Assembly: GCF_016583785.1 (NCBI RefSeq)
Contig: NZ_NRRU01000006.1
Coordinates: forward strand, 1-64,000
Source of the DNA: Rubrivivax gelatinosus
Lineage (GTDB): Bacteria; Pseudomonadota; Gammaproteobacteria; Burkholderiales; Burkholderiaceae_C
Length of the DNA stretch: 64,000 bases
Direction of reading: 5' to 3'
Positions 11,717 through 21,237 of the stretch are shown piece after piece. The notes under the pieces are model-generated. The model had not been told where the DNA came from and did not search any database. It was given only the letters and a program-made list of their open reading frames with translations. Every line of letters starts with the position of its first letter. Position 1 is the stretch's first letter. The translations under genes were made by a program, and so were the position numbers.

Positions 11717-12046
11717 ATGAGCAGCGAACTGATCAAGCACGTCACCGACGCGTCGTTTCCCAGCGACGTTCTCGAATCCGACAAGCCCGTCCTCGTCGAT
11801 TACTGGGCCGAATGGTGCGGCCCTTGCAAGATGATCGCCCCGATTCTGGACGAACTCGCGCCGGCCTATGACGGACGGCTTCAGATCGCGAAGATGAACG
11901 TCGACGAAAACCGCGAAGTGCCGGCCAAGTTCGGCATCCGCGGCATCCCGACGCTGATGATTTTCAAGGGTGGCGCGCTCGCGGCGACCAAGGTCGGCGC
12001 TCTTTCCAAGGCGCAACTGTCGGCCTTCATCGACAGCCATCTATAA
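11717..12046 (+). CDS. trxA: Thioredoxin 1
   Basis: A 109-residue thioredoxin with the active site WCGPC at residues 33-37 and the cis-proline region [11 protein letters not shown]. It reduces protein disulphides in the cytoplasm, recharged by thioredoxin reductase. The start chosen is the ATG at 11717 (MSSELIKHV), matching the family. An upstream in-frame extension to 11618 has no family support. A CAGAAT -10-like hexamer near 11628 is the likely promoter. The gene is followed by a perfect hairpin and rho, a common trxA-rho order. Confidence 0.97.
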   Translation: MSSELIKHVTDASFPSDVLESDKPVLVDYWAEWCGPCKMIAPILDELAPAYDGRLQIAKMNVDENREVPAKFGIRGIPTLMIFKGGALAATKVGALSKAQLSAFIDSHL

Positions 12047-12104
12047 TGCGGCCGATCGGCGCCTGAGCCACACGCTCGAAGGCGCCGACGGCACGCCCCC
12101 CGCC

Positions 12105-12156
12105 CCGCTGCTGGTCGGAAGGCCGGCCAGGGGGCCGGCCTTCCGACCAGCAGCGG
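12105..12156. repeat. Perfect 24-bp inverted repeat in the rho leader
   Basis: Arms 12105-12128 and 12133-12156 are exactly complementary over 24 bases around a 4-base loop (AGGG). It lies in the 204-base gap between trxA and rho, about 95 bases before the rho ATG, and has no T-tract on either side. It could be a Rho-dependent or attenuator-type control element for rho, a processing site, or a repetitive palindrome. Sequence alone does not decide. Confidence 0.9.
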
Positions 12157-12250
12157 CACGCGGGCCAGGCTCCCCCCCTTCAGCCTCTCGACGCCTCGGC
12201 GCCCTGCCCCGTATCCGGGCACGCGCCACGCGTGACCAGGGTCTCGACCC

Positions 12251-13516
12251 ATGCATCTGTCCGAACTGAAAGCGCAGCACGTCTCCGAGCTCATCAAGAT
12301 GGGCGAGGCGCTGGAAATCGAGAACGTCAGCCGCCTGCGCAAGCAGGAACTGATGTTCGCGATCATGAAAAAGCGCGCCAAGGCCGGTGAACAGGTCTTC
12401 GGCGACGGCGTGCTCGAAGTCCTGCCCGACGGCTTCGGCTTCCTGCGTTCGATCGAAGCCAGCTACATGGCCTCGACCGACGACATCTACCTGTCGCCGA
12501 GCCAGATCCGCCGCTTCAACCTGCACACCGGCGACATGGTCGAAGGCGAAGTGCGGGTGCCCAAAGACGGCGAGCGCTACTTCGCCCTCGTGAAGGTCGA
12601 CCGTGTCAACGGCGTGACCCCGGAGGAGAGCAAGCACAAGATCATGTTCGAGAACTTGACGCCGCTCTTCCCGAAAGAGCAGTTCAAGCTCGAGCGTGAC
12701 GGCCTCAAGGCCGAAGAGAACATCACCGGCCGCATCGTCGACCTGATCGCCCCGATCGGCAAAGGCCAGCGCGCGCTGCTCGTCGCCCAGCCGAAGACCG
12801 GCAAGACGGTGATGATGCAGCACCTGGCGCACGCGATGGTCGCCAACCATCCCGAGGTCCACCTGATCGTGCTGCTCGTCGACGAGCGGCCCGAAGAAGT
12901 GACCGAGATGCTGCGCACCGTGCGCGGCGAGGTCATCAGCTCGACCTTCGACGAACCCGCCGCGCGCCACGTGCAGGTCGCCGAGATGGTGATCGAGCGC
13001 GCCAAGCGCCTGGTGGAGCTGAAGAAGGACGTCGTGATCCTGCTGGACTCGATCACGCGCCTGGCCCGCGCCTACAACAACGTCCTGCCCTCGTCGGGCA
13101 AGGTGCTGACCGGCGGTGTCGACGCCAACGCGCTGCAGCGCCCGAAGCGCTTCTTCGGCGCCGCGCGCAACGTCGAGGAAGGCGGCTCGCTGACGATCAT
13201 CGGCACCGCGCTGATCGACACCGGCAGCCGCATGGACGAGGTGATCTACGAAGAGTTCAAGGGCACCGGCAACTGCGAGATCCACCTGGATCGCCGCATG
13301 GCCGAAAAGCGTGTCTACCCGTCGATCCTGATCAACAAGTCGGGCACCCGCCGCGAAGAGCTGCTGCTGAAGCCGGAGATCCTGCAAAAGACCTGGATCC
13401 TGCGCAAGCTGCTCTATCCGATGGACGAGATCGAGGCAATGGAGTTCATCCTCGACAAGATGAAGGCGACGAAGAACAACCTCGACTTCTTCGACATGAT
13501 GCGGCGCGGCGGCTGA
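12251..13516 (+). CDS. rho: Transcription termination factor Rho
   Basis: A 421-residue hexameric RNA helicase/translocase, close to the 419 of E. coli. The N-terminal helical domain [19 protein letters not shown] is followed by the cold-shock-like RNA-binding domain (about 50-120, PDGFGFLRS), Walker A in [11 protein letters not shown] (about 178-188), Walker [16 protein letters not shown] and the Q/R-loop region. The start ATG is unambiguous from family comparison. The 204-base leader holds the 24-bp hairpin. Rho genes are commonly autoregulated through their leaders, which is inference here. Confidence 0.98.
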   Translation: MHLSELKAQHVSELIKMGEALEIENVSRLRKQELMFAIMKKRAKAGEQVFGDGVLEVLPDGFGFLRSIEASYMASTDDIYLSPSQIRRFNLHTGDMVEGEVRVPKDGERYFALVKVDRVNGVTPEESKHKIMFENLTPLFPKEQFKLERDGLKAEENITGRIVDLIAPIGKGQRALLVAQPKTGKTVMMQHLAHAMVANHPEVHLIVLLVDERPEEVTEMLRTVRGEVISSTFDEPAARHVQVAEMVIERAKRLVELKKDVVILLDSITRLARAYNNVLPSSGKVLTGGVDANALQRPKRFFGAARNVEEGGSLTIIGTALIDTGSRMDEVIYEEFKGTGNCEIHLDRRMAEKRVYPSILINKSGTRREELLLKPEILQKTWILRKLLYPMDEIEAMEFILDKMKATKNNLDFFDMMRRGG

Positions 13517-13556
13517 AGCCCCGTCCATCACGCCTTGCGCGCTTCGTGCGCGCACC

Positions 13557-13579
13557 CGGGGCCCTGCGGGGCCCCGTTT
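13557..13579 (+). terminator. Probable rho terminator
   Basis: CGGGGCCC, loop TGCG, GGGCCCCG then TTT, 41 bases after the rho stop. The stem is strong and the T-tract short. Confidence 0.65.
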
Positions 13580-13668
13580 CACGCTAGAATCAACGGTTTT
13601 TCCGCCACCGGGCAAGTGCGCTGGACGTTTTTCCGGCGTGGCTGCCACAGCTGCACCCAAGAGGCACC

Positions 13669-13929
13669 ATGAAAGAAGGCATTCACCCGAACTACCGCGA
13701 GGTCTGCTTCCAGGACCTGTCCAACGGCTTCAAGTTCGTCACGCGCTCGTGCGTGCAGACGAAAGAGATGATCAAGCTGGACGACGGCCGTGAGCTGCCG
13801 CTGGTGAAGCTCGAAACGACGAGCGAGACCCATCCGTTCTACACCGGCACGCAAAAGAGCGTGGACAGCCTGGGCGGTCGCGTCGAGAAGTTCCGCAACA
13901 AGTTCGCCCGGGTCGGCCTCAAGAAGTGA
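13669..13929 (+). CDS. rpmE2: 50S ribosomal protein L31, type B
   Basis: An 86-residue L31 with typical start [14 protein letters not shown] and [18 protein letters not shown] near the C-terminus. It lacks the two CxxC pairs of zinc-binding L31 (only C13 and C28), which makes it the type B paralogue. Type B proteins usually replace the zinc form under zinc limitation. A TAGAAT -10 hexamer lies at 13584-13589, giving a leader of about 75 bases. A good terminator follows. Confidence 0.95.
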   Translation: MKEGIHPNYREVCFQDLSNGFKFVTRSCVQTKEMIKLDDGRELPLVKLETTSETHPFYTGTQKSVDSLGGRVEKFRNKFARVGLKK

Positions 13930-13971
13930 GGCTCGGGCCCGCCGGGGTCGGTACGCCGGCCCCCGCTGGAC

Positions 13972-14000
13972 AAGGCAGCCTCGGCTGCCTTTTCTTTTTT
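13972..14000 (+). terminator. Rho-independent terminator of rpmE2
   Basis: AAGGCAGCC, loop TC, GGCTGCCTT, then TTCTTTTTT. It lies 42 bases after the stop. Confidence 0.92.
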
Positions 14001-14028
14001 CCGCCTTCACGTTTTTAAGCGCGAACCG

Positions 14029-15726
14029 GTGAGCAGTCCCAACCCCGCCCTCGTCACGCAGCGTGGAGCCCGGCCTCTGCCGCGGCTGGCGCTGTTGATC
14101 TTCTGCGCCGCCTACGTGCTGCCCGGCGTGTTCCACCGCGACCCGTGGCGCAACGCGGACCTGGTGGCCTACGGGCTGATGGCGTCGATGGCCGAAGGCC
14201 GCACGCCCTGGCTCGCGCCGGCGCTCGGCGGCGTGCCGGCGGACGCCGCGCTGCTGCCGCACTGGCTGGGCGCGCTCGCGATCCAGTGGCTGGGGCCGCT
14301 GTTCGGCGACGGCGCCTTCGCCGCGCGCATTCCGTTCGCGCTGCTGCTGGGGCTGACGCTGGCGCTGGTCTGGTACACCACCTACTACCTCGCCCGCACG
14401 CAGGCAGCGCAGCCGGTGGCCTTCGCCTTCGGCGGCGAGGCCGACCCGGTGGACTACGCCCGCGCGATCGCCGACGGCGCGCTGCTGGCGCTGATCGCGA
14501 CGCTGGGCCTGCTGCAGCTCGGCCACGAGACCACGCCCGAGCTCGGCCAGCTGGTCGGCGTGGGCCTGTTCATGCTGGCACTGGCGATCGCACCGTTCAG
14601 GCGCTGGCAGCCGCGCGTGGCCATCGTCGCAGCGCTGCTGATCCTGGCCGGCAGCGGCGCGCCCGCCACTGCGCTCGGCATCGGCCTGGGCGGCGTGCTC
14701 GTTTGTCAGCGTTCGGCCTACGAACGCGTGCGCGCCTTCGTGCCCTGGGTGGCCGCGGCGACGCTGGGCTCGGCAGCGCTGGCCGCCTGGCTGGGTGCCT
14801 GGCACTGGCGCGCCTCGTGGCCCGACGCCGAAGACGCGATCACGCTGGCGCGGCAATGGGCCTGGTTCCTGTGGCCGGCCTGGCCGCTGGGCCTGTGGAC
14901 GCTGTGGCAGTGGCGGCGCCACCTGACGCACCGCCACATCTCGGTGCCGCTGGTGACCGTGGCCGTGGCGATGGCCGGCTGCATCGCGACCAACCTGAAC
15001 GAACGCCTGCTGATGCTCGCGGTGCCGGGTTTGGCGGTGCTGGCGGCCTTCGCGCTGCCGACGCTCAAACGCGCCAGCTCGGCGGCAATCGACTGGTTCT
15101 CGATGTTCTTCTTCAGCATCTGCGCGATCACCATCTGGGTGGTCTACGTCGCGATGCAGACCGGCACGCCGGCCAAGCCGGCGGCCAACGTCGCGCGCCT
15201 GGTGCCGGGTTTCGTCGTCCAGTTCGAGCCGCTGGAGCTGGTGTTCGCGGCCGTGGGCACGCTGGCCTGGCTGTGGCTGCTGCGCTGGCGCACCGGCCGC
15301 CACCGCGAGGCGCTGTGGAAGAGCATGGTGATCCCGGCCGGCGGCGTCGCGCTGTGCTGGCTGCTGCTGATGACGCTGTGCCGGCCGCCGCTGGACTACG
15401 CCCGCAGCTCGCGCCCCGAGGTCGAACGCCTGCGCGCCTATGTCGCGCCGGGCAGCTGCATCGCAGCGCCTTCGGCGCCAGCCGTTGCGGTCGCGGCGCT
15501 GGAGGTCTTCGGGCCCTACCGCGTCGACGCCCGCACCGAACTCGCCGCCACCGGCTGCGAGAACCTGCTCTACCGCGTGCGCGGCAGCAAGCCGCCGCCG
15601 GCGCCGCCGGGCTGGGTGCATGTCGCGACGCTGCAGCGCATGCAGGACCGCGACCGCGGCGAGCGGCTGGCGCTGTACCGGCGTCAGGCAGCGCCGGCGG
15701 GCGCGGTCGACGCCGGGGCGCGCTGA
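14029..15726 (+). CDS. Polytopic membrane glycosyltransferase-like protein (ArnT/PMT-type)
   Basis: A 565-residue membrane protein with about 10-12 hydrophobic segments. The N-terminal region HRDPWRNADLVAYGLMASM, with an acidic residue after the first transmembrane helix, and the following FPLLF-like loop (GALAIQWLGPLFGDGAFAARIP) match the GT39/ArnT layout, in which a lipid-linked sugar is transferred to lipid A or protein. The acceptor is unknown. The GTG at 14029 is the first plausible start and has no strong ribosome-binding site, so the true start could be further in. Its 3' end overlaps the 3' end of phoR by 43 bases on the opposite strand. Confidence 0.7.
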   Translation: MSSPNPALVTQRGARPLPRLALLIFCAAYVLPGVFHRDPWRNADLVAYGLMASMAEGRTPWLAPALGGVPADAALLPHWLGALAIQWLGPLFGDGAFAARIPFALLLGLTLALVWYTTYYLARTQAAQPVAFAFGGEADPVDYARAIADGALLALIATLGLLQLGHETTPELGQLVGVGLFMLALAIAPFRRWQPRVAIVAALLILAGSGAPATALGIGLGGVLVCQRSAYERVRAFVPWVAAATLGSAALAAWLGAWHWRASWPDAEDAITLARQWAWFLWPAWPLGLWTLWQWRRHLTHRHISVPLVTVAVAMAGCIATNLNERLLMLAVPGLAVLAAFALPTLKRASSAAIDWFSMFFFSICAITIWVVYVAMQTGTPAKPAANVARLVPGFVVQFEPLELVFAAVGTLAWLWLLRWRTGRHREALWKSMVIPAGGVALCWLLLMTLCRPPLDYARSSRPEVERLRAYVAPGSCIAAPSAPAVAVAALEVFGPYRVDARTELAATGCENLLYRVRGSKPPPAPPGWVHVATLQRMQDRDRGERLALYRRQAAPAGAVDAGAR

Positions 15727-17027
15727 CGCAACCGCGCCGCCGGGAAGCCCAGCTTGAAACGCGAGCCTTTGCCGGGCTCGCTGGCGACGTCGATCTCGCC
15801 ACCGTGGCGCTGCACCACGTGCTTGACGATGGACAGCCCCAGGCCGGTGCCGCCGGTGTCGCGCGAGCGGCTGCTGTCGACGCGGTAGAAACGTTCGGTC
15901 AGCCGCGAGAGGTGCTCGCGGGCGATGCCGACTCCGGTGTCGGAGACCTCGATGTCGGCGCCGCCGTCGTCGCGTTGGCGAAAGCGCAGCTCGATGCGCC
16001 CGCCTTCGGGCGTGTAGCGCACGGCGTTGCCGACGAGGTTGCCGATCGCACTCAGCAGCTCGGTCTCGCTGCCGGCGATCTCGGCGTCTTCGCCGCCGCT
16101 GGCCGTGATCTCGTGCCGGCCCGCCGACAGCGAACGGCCATCGGCCTGGGCACGCAGCAGCAGCGATGCCACCGGCCACCAGCGGTCGGGCGGTGGCCGC
16201 GGGCTGCCTTCGAGCTGCGCCAGCGTCAGCAGGTCCGACACCAGCGCCTGCATGCGGTCGGTCTGCTGCTCCATCAGCTTGAGCACACGCTCGCGTTCGA
16301 CCGGGGTCAGCGGCAGCGAGGCCATGGTCTCGACGAAACCGGCCAGCACCGTCAGCGGCGTGCGGATCTCGTGCGAGACGTTGGCGACGAAGTCGCGCCG
16401 CATCGCGTCGGCACGCTCGCGCTCGGTGACGTCGAGCGACAGCACCAGGCGCAGGCCCTCGCCGTACTCGCGCACGATGACCGAGAAGCTGCGCCGGCCC
16501 AGCGGGTCGACCAGCGTCAGCGGCTCGTCGAAAGCGCCGGCCTGCAGGAAGGCGACGAAGGCCGGCTGGCGCACGAGGTTGGTGACGCGCTGGCGCCGGT
16601 CGCGCACCGGGTCCAGGCCGAAATGGTCGGCTGCCACCGAGTTGCACCACTCGATCTGGCCGCCGGCATCGAGCAGCATGACGCCATTGGGCGAGGCTTC
16701 GATCGCCGACAGGAACTGCTCCAGCCGCCCGCGCTCGCGTTCGATCTGGTGTTCGCGCTGGCGAAAACCGCGTTCGACGCGGTAACCGAGCTCGCCCCAG
16801 AAGCCGGTGTCGCGCGGCGCGGCGCCGGTCTGCTCGGTGCGCAGCCAGGCCAGCAGCCGCCGGCCACGCCAGCCGTCGACCGCGGCAGCCAGCGCCGCCA
16901 GCAGCGCGGCGCCGACGGGCGCGCCGGTCGTTGCATGACCCCAGGCGTGGCCGACCGCGTCGCCGAGCAGCGCGCCCAGGGCCGCGGCCAGCATCGCCCA
17001 GACGGCGCGCGACAGCAGTGCAGACAT
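15684..17027 (-). CDS. phoR: Phosphate regulon sensor histidine kinase PhoR
   Basis: A 447-residue kinase. An N-terminal hydrophobic hairpin (about residues 5-60) is followed by a charged linker, a PAS domain (about 105-205, LSAIEASPNGVMLLD), a HisKA domain with H219 in VSHEIRTPLTVL, and a HATPase domain with N-box IGNLVGNAVRYT and the G-boxes DTGVGI and GGTGLGLSIVKH. It lacks a large periplasmic domain, as is usual for PhoR, which senses phosphate through PstSCAB-PhoU. It is the last gene of the pst-pho unit, 13 bases after phoB. Confidence 0.96.
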   Translation of the reverse strand: MSALLSRAVWAMLAAALGALLGDAVGHAWGHATTGAPVGAALLAALAAAVDGWRGRRLLAWLRTEQTGAAPRDTGFWGELGYRVERGFRQREHQIERERGRLEQFLSAIEASPNGVMLLDAGGQIEWCNSVAADHFGLDPVRDRRQRVTNLVRQPAFVAFLQAGAFDEPLTLVDPLGRRSFSVIVREYGEGLRLVLSLDVTERERADAMRRDFVANVSHEIRTPLTVLAGFVETMASLPLTPVERERVLKLMEQQTDRMQALVSDLLTLAQLEGSPRPPPDRWWPVASLLLRAQADGRSLSAGRHEITASGGEDAEIAGSETELLSAIGNLVGNAVRYTPEGGRIELRFRQRDDGGADIEVSDTGVGIAREHLSRLTERFYRVDSSRSRDTGGTGLGLSIVKHVVQRHGGEIDVASEPGKGSRFKLGFPAARLRQRAPASTAPAGAA

Positions 17028-17040
17028 GAAAGAAGGCGGA

Positions 17041-17754
17041 TCAGGCCGCCAGGCTGCCCAGTTGCTGCGTCATGCGGTAGCCGGCACCGCGCACGGTCTC
17101 GATCAGGGCCGAGCACTGCACCGGCCCCAGCGCCTCGCGCAGGCGCTTGACGTGCACGTCGACGGTGCGCTCCTCGATGAACACGTGGTCGCCCCAGACG
17201 CGGTCGAGCAGCTGGGCGCGGCTGTGCACGCGCTCCGGGTGCGTCATCAGGAAGTGCAGCAGGCGGAACTCGGTCGGCCCCATCTTCACTTCGCGCAGTT
17301 CGTCTTCGACGCGGCGCGTGACGCGGCGTGTCGCCGGGTCGAGCTTGAGCCCCGCGACCTCGACCGGGCTGTCCAGCGCCTCGGGCGCCTTGCGCCGCAG
17401 CACCGCGCGCATGCGCGCCAGCAGTTCCTTGGTCGAGAACGGCTTGGTGAGGTAGTCGTCGGCGCCGGCGTCGAGGCCGGCGATCTTGTCGGCCTCCTCG
17501 TTGCGCGCCGTCAGCATGATGATCGGGATGTCGCGCGTGCGCGCCTCGCCGCGCCAGCGGCGCGCGAGCTGCAGGCCGCTCTGGCCCGGCAGCATCCAGT
17601 CGACCAGCACCAGATCGGGCAGCACGCGGTCGACGGCCGCCTGCGCCTGGTCGGCGGTGGCGGCGATCGTGACCTCGTAACCGGCGTGGCGCAGGTTGAT
17701 CGAGATGAGTTCGGCGATCGCCGATTCGTCTTCGACGACGAGTACGCTGCTCAT
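17041..17754 (-). CDS. phoB: Phosphate regulon response regulator PhoB
   Basis: A 237-residue OmpR-family regulator. The receiver domain (1-120) carries phospho-acceptor D52 in LVDWMLPG and ends TKPFSTKELLAR. The winged-helix domain (about 135-230) contains MGPTEFRLLHFLMTHPERV and VDVHVKRLREAL. I chose the ATG at 17754 (MSSVLVVED). The in-frame extension upstream runs into phoU sequence. Phosphorylated PhoB should bind the GTCAC-type Pho boxes found upstream of pstS and the FAS1 gene in this window. Confidence 0.97.
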   Translation of the reverse strand: MSSVLVVEDESAIAELISINLRHAGYEVTIAATADQAQAAVDRVLPDLVLVDWMLPGQSGLQLARRWRGEARTRDIPIIMLTARNEEADKIAGLDAGADDYLTKPFSTKELLARMRAVLRRKAPEALDSPVEVAGLKLDPATRRVTRRVEDELREVKMGPTEFRLLHFLMTHPERVHSRAQLLDRVWGDHVFIEERTVDVHVKRLREALGPVQCSALIETVRGAGYRMTQQLGSLAA

Positions 17755-17773
17755 CGTGCCTCCTGTTGTAGCG

Positions 17774-18481
17774 TCAGCGCACGACGTTCTCGACCGCCTC
17801 GACCGAGGTGTGTCGAACGTCCGTGCCCTTGACGACGTAGATGATGGCCTCGGCCAGGTTCTTCGCGTGGTCGCCGACACGCTCGATGGCCTTGGCGACG
17901 AAGATCAGGTCGATGCTCGAGGAGATCGTGCGCGGGTCTTCCATCATGTAGGTGATGAGCTTGCGCAGCAGGCCGTCGAACTCCTGGTCGATCTGGTCGT
18001 CCTGCTTGAGCACCTCGAGCGCACGCGCGGTGTCCAGGCGGGCGAAGGCGTCGAGCGCCTTGCGCAGCTGGGCCAGCGCGAGGTTGGCCTCGAAGTCCAG
18101 GTCCGTGACCGGCAGCCGCATGCGGCTGGAGACGCCGGTGTTGATCAGGCGCTGCACGGTGCGGGCGATGCGCGCGGCCTCGTCGCCGACACGTTCGAGG
18201 TTGCCGATGGTGCGGCTGACCGCGATCAGCAGCCGCAGGTCGCGCGCGGTGGGCTGGCGCCGGGCGATGATGGCCGACAGGTCGCGGTCGATCTCGACCT
18301 CGAACTGGTTGACGCGTTCCTCCTGCTGCAGCACCTGCGAGGCGGTCTCGCCGCTGAACTGGGTCAGCGCGTACAGCGCCTGCGCGACCTGGGATTCGAC
18401 CAGGCCGCCCATCTCCAGCACACGGCTGGAGATGCCGCTCAGCTCGGCGTCGAACTGCGTCGAAAGGTGTTTGTCGGTCAT
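17774..18481 (-). CDS. phoU: Phosphate signalling regulator PhoU
   Basis: A 235-residue, all-helical protein with the repeated PhoU fold (two three-helix bundles; MGGLVESQVAQALYALTQF and the mirror MLEDPRTISSSIDLIF-type segment). It links PstB transporter state to PhoR and represses the regulon when phosphate is plentiful. It lies between pstB and phoB with short gaps (24 and 19 bases). Confidence 0.96.
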   Translation of the reverse strand: MTDKHLSTQFDAELSGISSRVLEMGGLVESQVAQALYALTQFSGETASQVLQQEERVNQFEVEIDRDLSAIIARRQPTARDLRLLIAVSRTIGNLERVGDEAARIARTVQRLINTGVSSRMRLPVTDLDFEANLALAQLRKALDAFARLDTARALEVLKQDDQIDQEFDGLLRKLITYMMEDPRTISSSIDLIFVAKAIERVGDHAKNLAEAIIYVVKGTDVRHTSVEAVENVVR

Positions 18482-18505
18482 GGGTTCCTTCCTCGACGCT
18501 GGAGG

Positions 18506-19291
18506 TCAGCCGAAGCGGCCGGTGATGTAGTCCTCGGTGTCCTTCTTCTTCGGCTTCATGAAGATGTCGGTCGTGGCACCGAATTCGACCAGATCGCCCA
18601 GGTACATGTAGGCGGTGTAGTCGGAGCAGCGGGCCGCCTGCTGCATGTTGTGGGTGACGATCATCACCGTGTAGTCGGCCTTGAGCTCGTGGATCAGCTC
18701 CTCGATCTTGCCGGTGGAGATCGGGTCCAGCGCCGAGCAGGGTTCGTCGAGCAGCAGCACCTCGGGCTTGATCGCGATGCCGCGCGCGATGCACAGCCGC
18801 TGCTGCTGGCCGCCGGACAGGCCCGCGCCGCTCTGGCCCAGCTTGTCCTTGACCTCGTTCCACAGCGCCGCCTTCTTCAGCGCCCACTCGACCCGCTCGT
18901 CCATCTCGACGCGCGGCAGCGACTCGAACAAGCGTACGCCGAAAGCGATGTTGTCGTAGATCGACATCGGGAACGGCGTCGGCTTCTGGAAGACCATGCC
19001 GACCTTGGCCCGGATCAGCGAGACGTCGGTACGGCTGTTCAGGATGTTCTCGCCGTCGAGCAGGATCTCGCCTTCGGCGCGCTGCTCGGGGTAGAGCTCG
19101 AACATGCGGTTGAAGGTGCGCAGCAGCGTGCTCTTGCCGCAGCCCGACGGACCGATGAAGGCCGTGACCTTGCGCTCGGGGATGTCGAGGTTGATGCGCT
19201 TCAACGCATGGAAGCTGCCGTAATAGAAGTTCAGATCCCGAACCGAGACCTTGACCTTCTCGGTGGTCGGCAGGTCGACATGACGATCCAT
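18506..19291 (-). CDS. pstB: Phosphate ABC transporter ATP-binding protein PstB
   Basis: A 261-residue ABC ATPase with Walker [11 protein letters not shown]-loop [12 protein letters not shown] (the diagnostic PstB segment), signature LSGGQQQR, Walker [13 protein letters not shown] and the H-loop VTHNMQQA. It drives high-affinity phosphate import with PstSCA. It starts at the ATG at 19291, 14 bases after pstA. Confidence 0.98.
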   Translation of the reverse strand: MDRHVDLPTTEKVKVSVRDLNFYYGSFHALKRINLDIPERKVTAFIGPSGCGKSTLLRTFNRMFELYPEQRAEGEILLDGENILNSRTDVSLIRAKVGMVFQKPTPFPMSIYDNIAFGVRLFESLPRVEMDERVEWALKKAALWNEVKDKLGQSGAGLSGGQQQRLCIARGIAIKPEVLLLDEPCSALDPISTGKIEELIHELKADYTVMIVTHNMQQAARCSDYTAYMYLGDLVEFGATTDIFMKPKKKDTEDYITGRFG

Positions 19292-19305
19292 CGCGGGTTA
19301 CCGCC

Positions 19306-20175
19306 TTATTGCTTGTTGCGGAACAGCACGCGGGCGAGGATGTTCAGCCCGAGTACGCCCAGCGTGATGAGGAAGACGCCGGCCCATGCGAGCTTCTGCC
19401 AGTTCTCGTAGGGGCTCATCGCGAACTTGAAGATCGTCACCGGCAGGCTGGCCATCGGCTTGCTGATGTCCAGCGTGAAGAACTGGTTGGACAGCGCCGT
19501 GAACAGCAGCGGCGCGGTCTCGCCGGCGATGCGCGCCAGCGCCAGCAGCACGCCGGTGACGACGCCGGCCAGCGAGGCCTTGAGCGTCACCGTCGAGATC
19601 ACCTTCCACTTCGGCGTGCCGAGTGCGTAGGCGGCCTCGCGCAGCGAGTTCGGGATCAGCCCGAGCATCGTCGCCGTGGTGCGCACGACGACCGGGATCA
19701 CGATCAACGCCAGCGCCAGCACGCCAGCGAAGGCCGAGAAGCTCTTGGTGTGCGCGACCACCGCCGAGTAGACGAACAGGCCGATGACGATGGACGGTGC
19801 CGACAGCAGGATGTCGTTGATGAACTGCGTGGTGTTTCCGAGCCAGGAGCGCTGACCGTATTCGGCCAGGTAGATGCCGGCGAGCACGCCGATCGGCGTG
19901 CCGACGAAGGTCGCCAGCCCGACCATCACGAGCGAGCCGACGATGGCGTTGGCCAGCCCGCCGACTTCGGCCTGCGGCGGCGGCGTCGATTCGGTGAAGA
20001 CCTGCAGCGCCAGCCCCGCCCAGCCCAGGCGCACGGTCTCGAACAGGATCCAGACCAGCCAGAAGACGCCGAAGGCCATTGCGGCCAGCGCCAGCGTCAG
20101 CGCGACCAGATTGACACGTTTGCGGCGGCGGTGCATCGCCAGCCGGCCGGCGCCGAAAGAGTCGGCGAGGCTCAT
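19306..20175 (-). CDS. pstA: Phosphate ABC transporter permease PstA
   Basis: A 289-residue inner-membrane permease with six predicted transmembrane segments. The BPD-transport segment includes [20 protein letters not shown], the EAA loop that contacts PstB. It overlaps pstC by 4 bases (ATGA). Confidence 0.97.
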   Translation of the reverse strand: MSLADSFGAGRLAMHRRRKRVNLVALTLALAAMAFGVFWLVWILFETVRLGWAGLALQVFTESTPPPQAEVGGLANAIVGSLVMVGLATFVGTPIGVLAGIYLAEYGQRSWLGNTTQFINDILLSAPSIVIGLFVYSAVVAHTKSFSAFAGVLALALIVIPVVVRTTATMLGLIPNSLREAAYALGTPKWKVISTVTLKASLAGVVTGVLLALARIAGETAPLLFTALSNQFFTLDISKPMASLPVTIFKFAMSPYENWQKLAWAGVFLITLGVLGLNILARVLFRNKQ

Positions 20176-21149
20176 GAACGGCTCCCTTCACCCTTGCGCA
20201 GGCGCATCAGCAGCAGCCGCGACAGGCTCAGAACGACGAAGGTGATCAGGAACAGCACCAGCCCCAGGTAGATCAGCGAGGCCTGGTGCAGGCCGGCTTC
20301 GGCCTCGGCGAACTCGTTGGCCAGTGCCGAGGTGATGCTGTTGGCGGCCTCGAACAGCGAAAGTGAATTCAGCTGGTTGAAGTTGCCGATGACGAAGGTG
20401 ACGGCCATGGTCTCGCCGAGCGCACGCCCGAGGCCGAGCATGATGCCGCCGACGACGCCCGTCTTGGTGTAGGGCAGCACGACCTTCCAGACGACCTCCC
20501 AGGTCGTCGCGCCCAGGCCGTAGGCCGATTCCTTCAGCATCGGCGGCGTGACGTCGAAGACGTCGCGCATCGTCGCGGCGACGAAGGGGATCACCATGAT
20601 CGCCAGGATGATGCCGGCCGACAGGATGCCGATGCCCACCGGCGGGCCGCTGAACAGCGCGCCGAGCACCGGCACCTCGCTGAACACGGCCTGCAGCGGG
20701 CCCTGGACATAGGTGGCGAGGATGGGGCCGAAGACCAGCAGGCCCCACATGCCGTAGACGATGGAGGGCACCGCAGCGAGCAGCTCGATCGCGATGCCCA
20801 GCGGCCGCTTCAGCCACTTGGGCGCCAGCTCGGTCAGGAACAGCGCGATGCCGAAGCTCACCGGCACCGCGATCAGCAGCGCGATCAGCGAAGTCGCCAC
20901 CGTGCCGTAGATCATCACCAGGCCGCCGAACTTCTGCTGCACCGGGTCCCATTCCTTGGACCACAGGAAGCCGAGGCCGAACTCGTGGATCGCCGGCGCG
21001 GCGCCGATCAGCAGCGAGATGATGATGCCGGCCAGCAACGCCAGCGTCAGCAGTGCGGCGCCGTGTGCCAGCGCAGAGAAGAGTGCGTCGGCCCAGGGAC
21101 CGTCCCGCCGCTTGCGCGGCGGCTGGCCCTTCGGGGCCGCTCGTGCCAT
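20172..21149 (-). CDS. pstC: Phosphate ABC transporter permease PstC
   Basis: A 325-residue permease from the ATG at 21149 ([16 protein letters not shown]), supported by AGGA 9 bases upstream. The in-frame TTG at 21194 is less likely. It has six transmembrane segments, with the EAA loop at [19 protein letters not shown]. It has a basic cytoplasmic N-terminus and is coupled to pstA by a 4-base overlap. Confidence 0.96.
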   Translation of the reverse strand: MARAAPKGQPPRKRRDGPWADALFSALAHGAALLTLALLAGIIISLLIGAAPAIHEFGLGFLWSKEWDPVQQKFGGLVMIYGTVATSLIALLIAVPVSFGIALFLTELAPKWLKRPLGIAIELLAAVPSIVYGMWGLLVFGPILATYVQGPLQAVFSEVPVLGALFSGPPVGIGILSAGIILAIMVIPFVAATMRDVFDVTPPMLKESAYGLGATTWEVVWKVVLPYTKTGVVGGIMLGLGRALGETMAVTFVIGNFNQLNSLSLFEAANSITSALANEFAEAEAGLHQASLIYLGLVLFLITFVVLSLSRLLLMRLRKGEGSRS

Positions 21150-21237
21150 GTCGCGATCCTGCTCGTAGGAAGTCGCGGGGAGTGTAGCGGCCAAGAGGTG
21201 CTCCGGTTCCGGGGTCAGACGCGCTCGGTGTGGCGCT

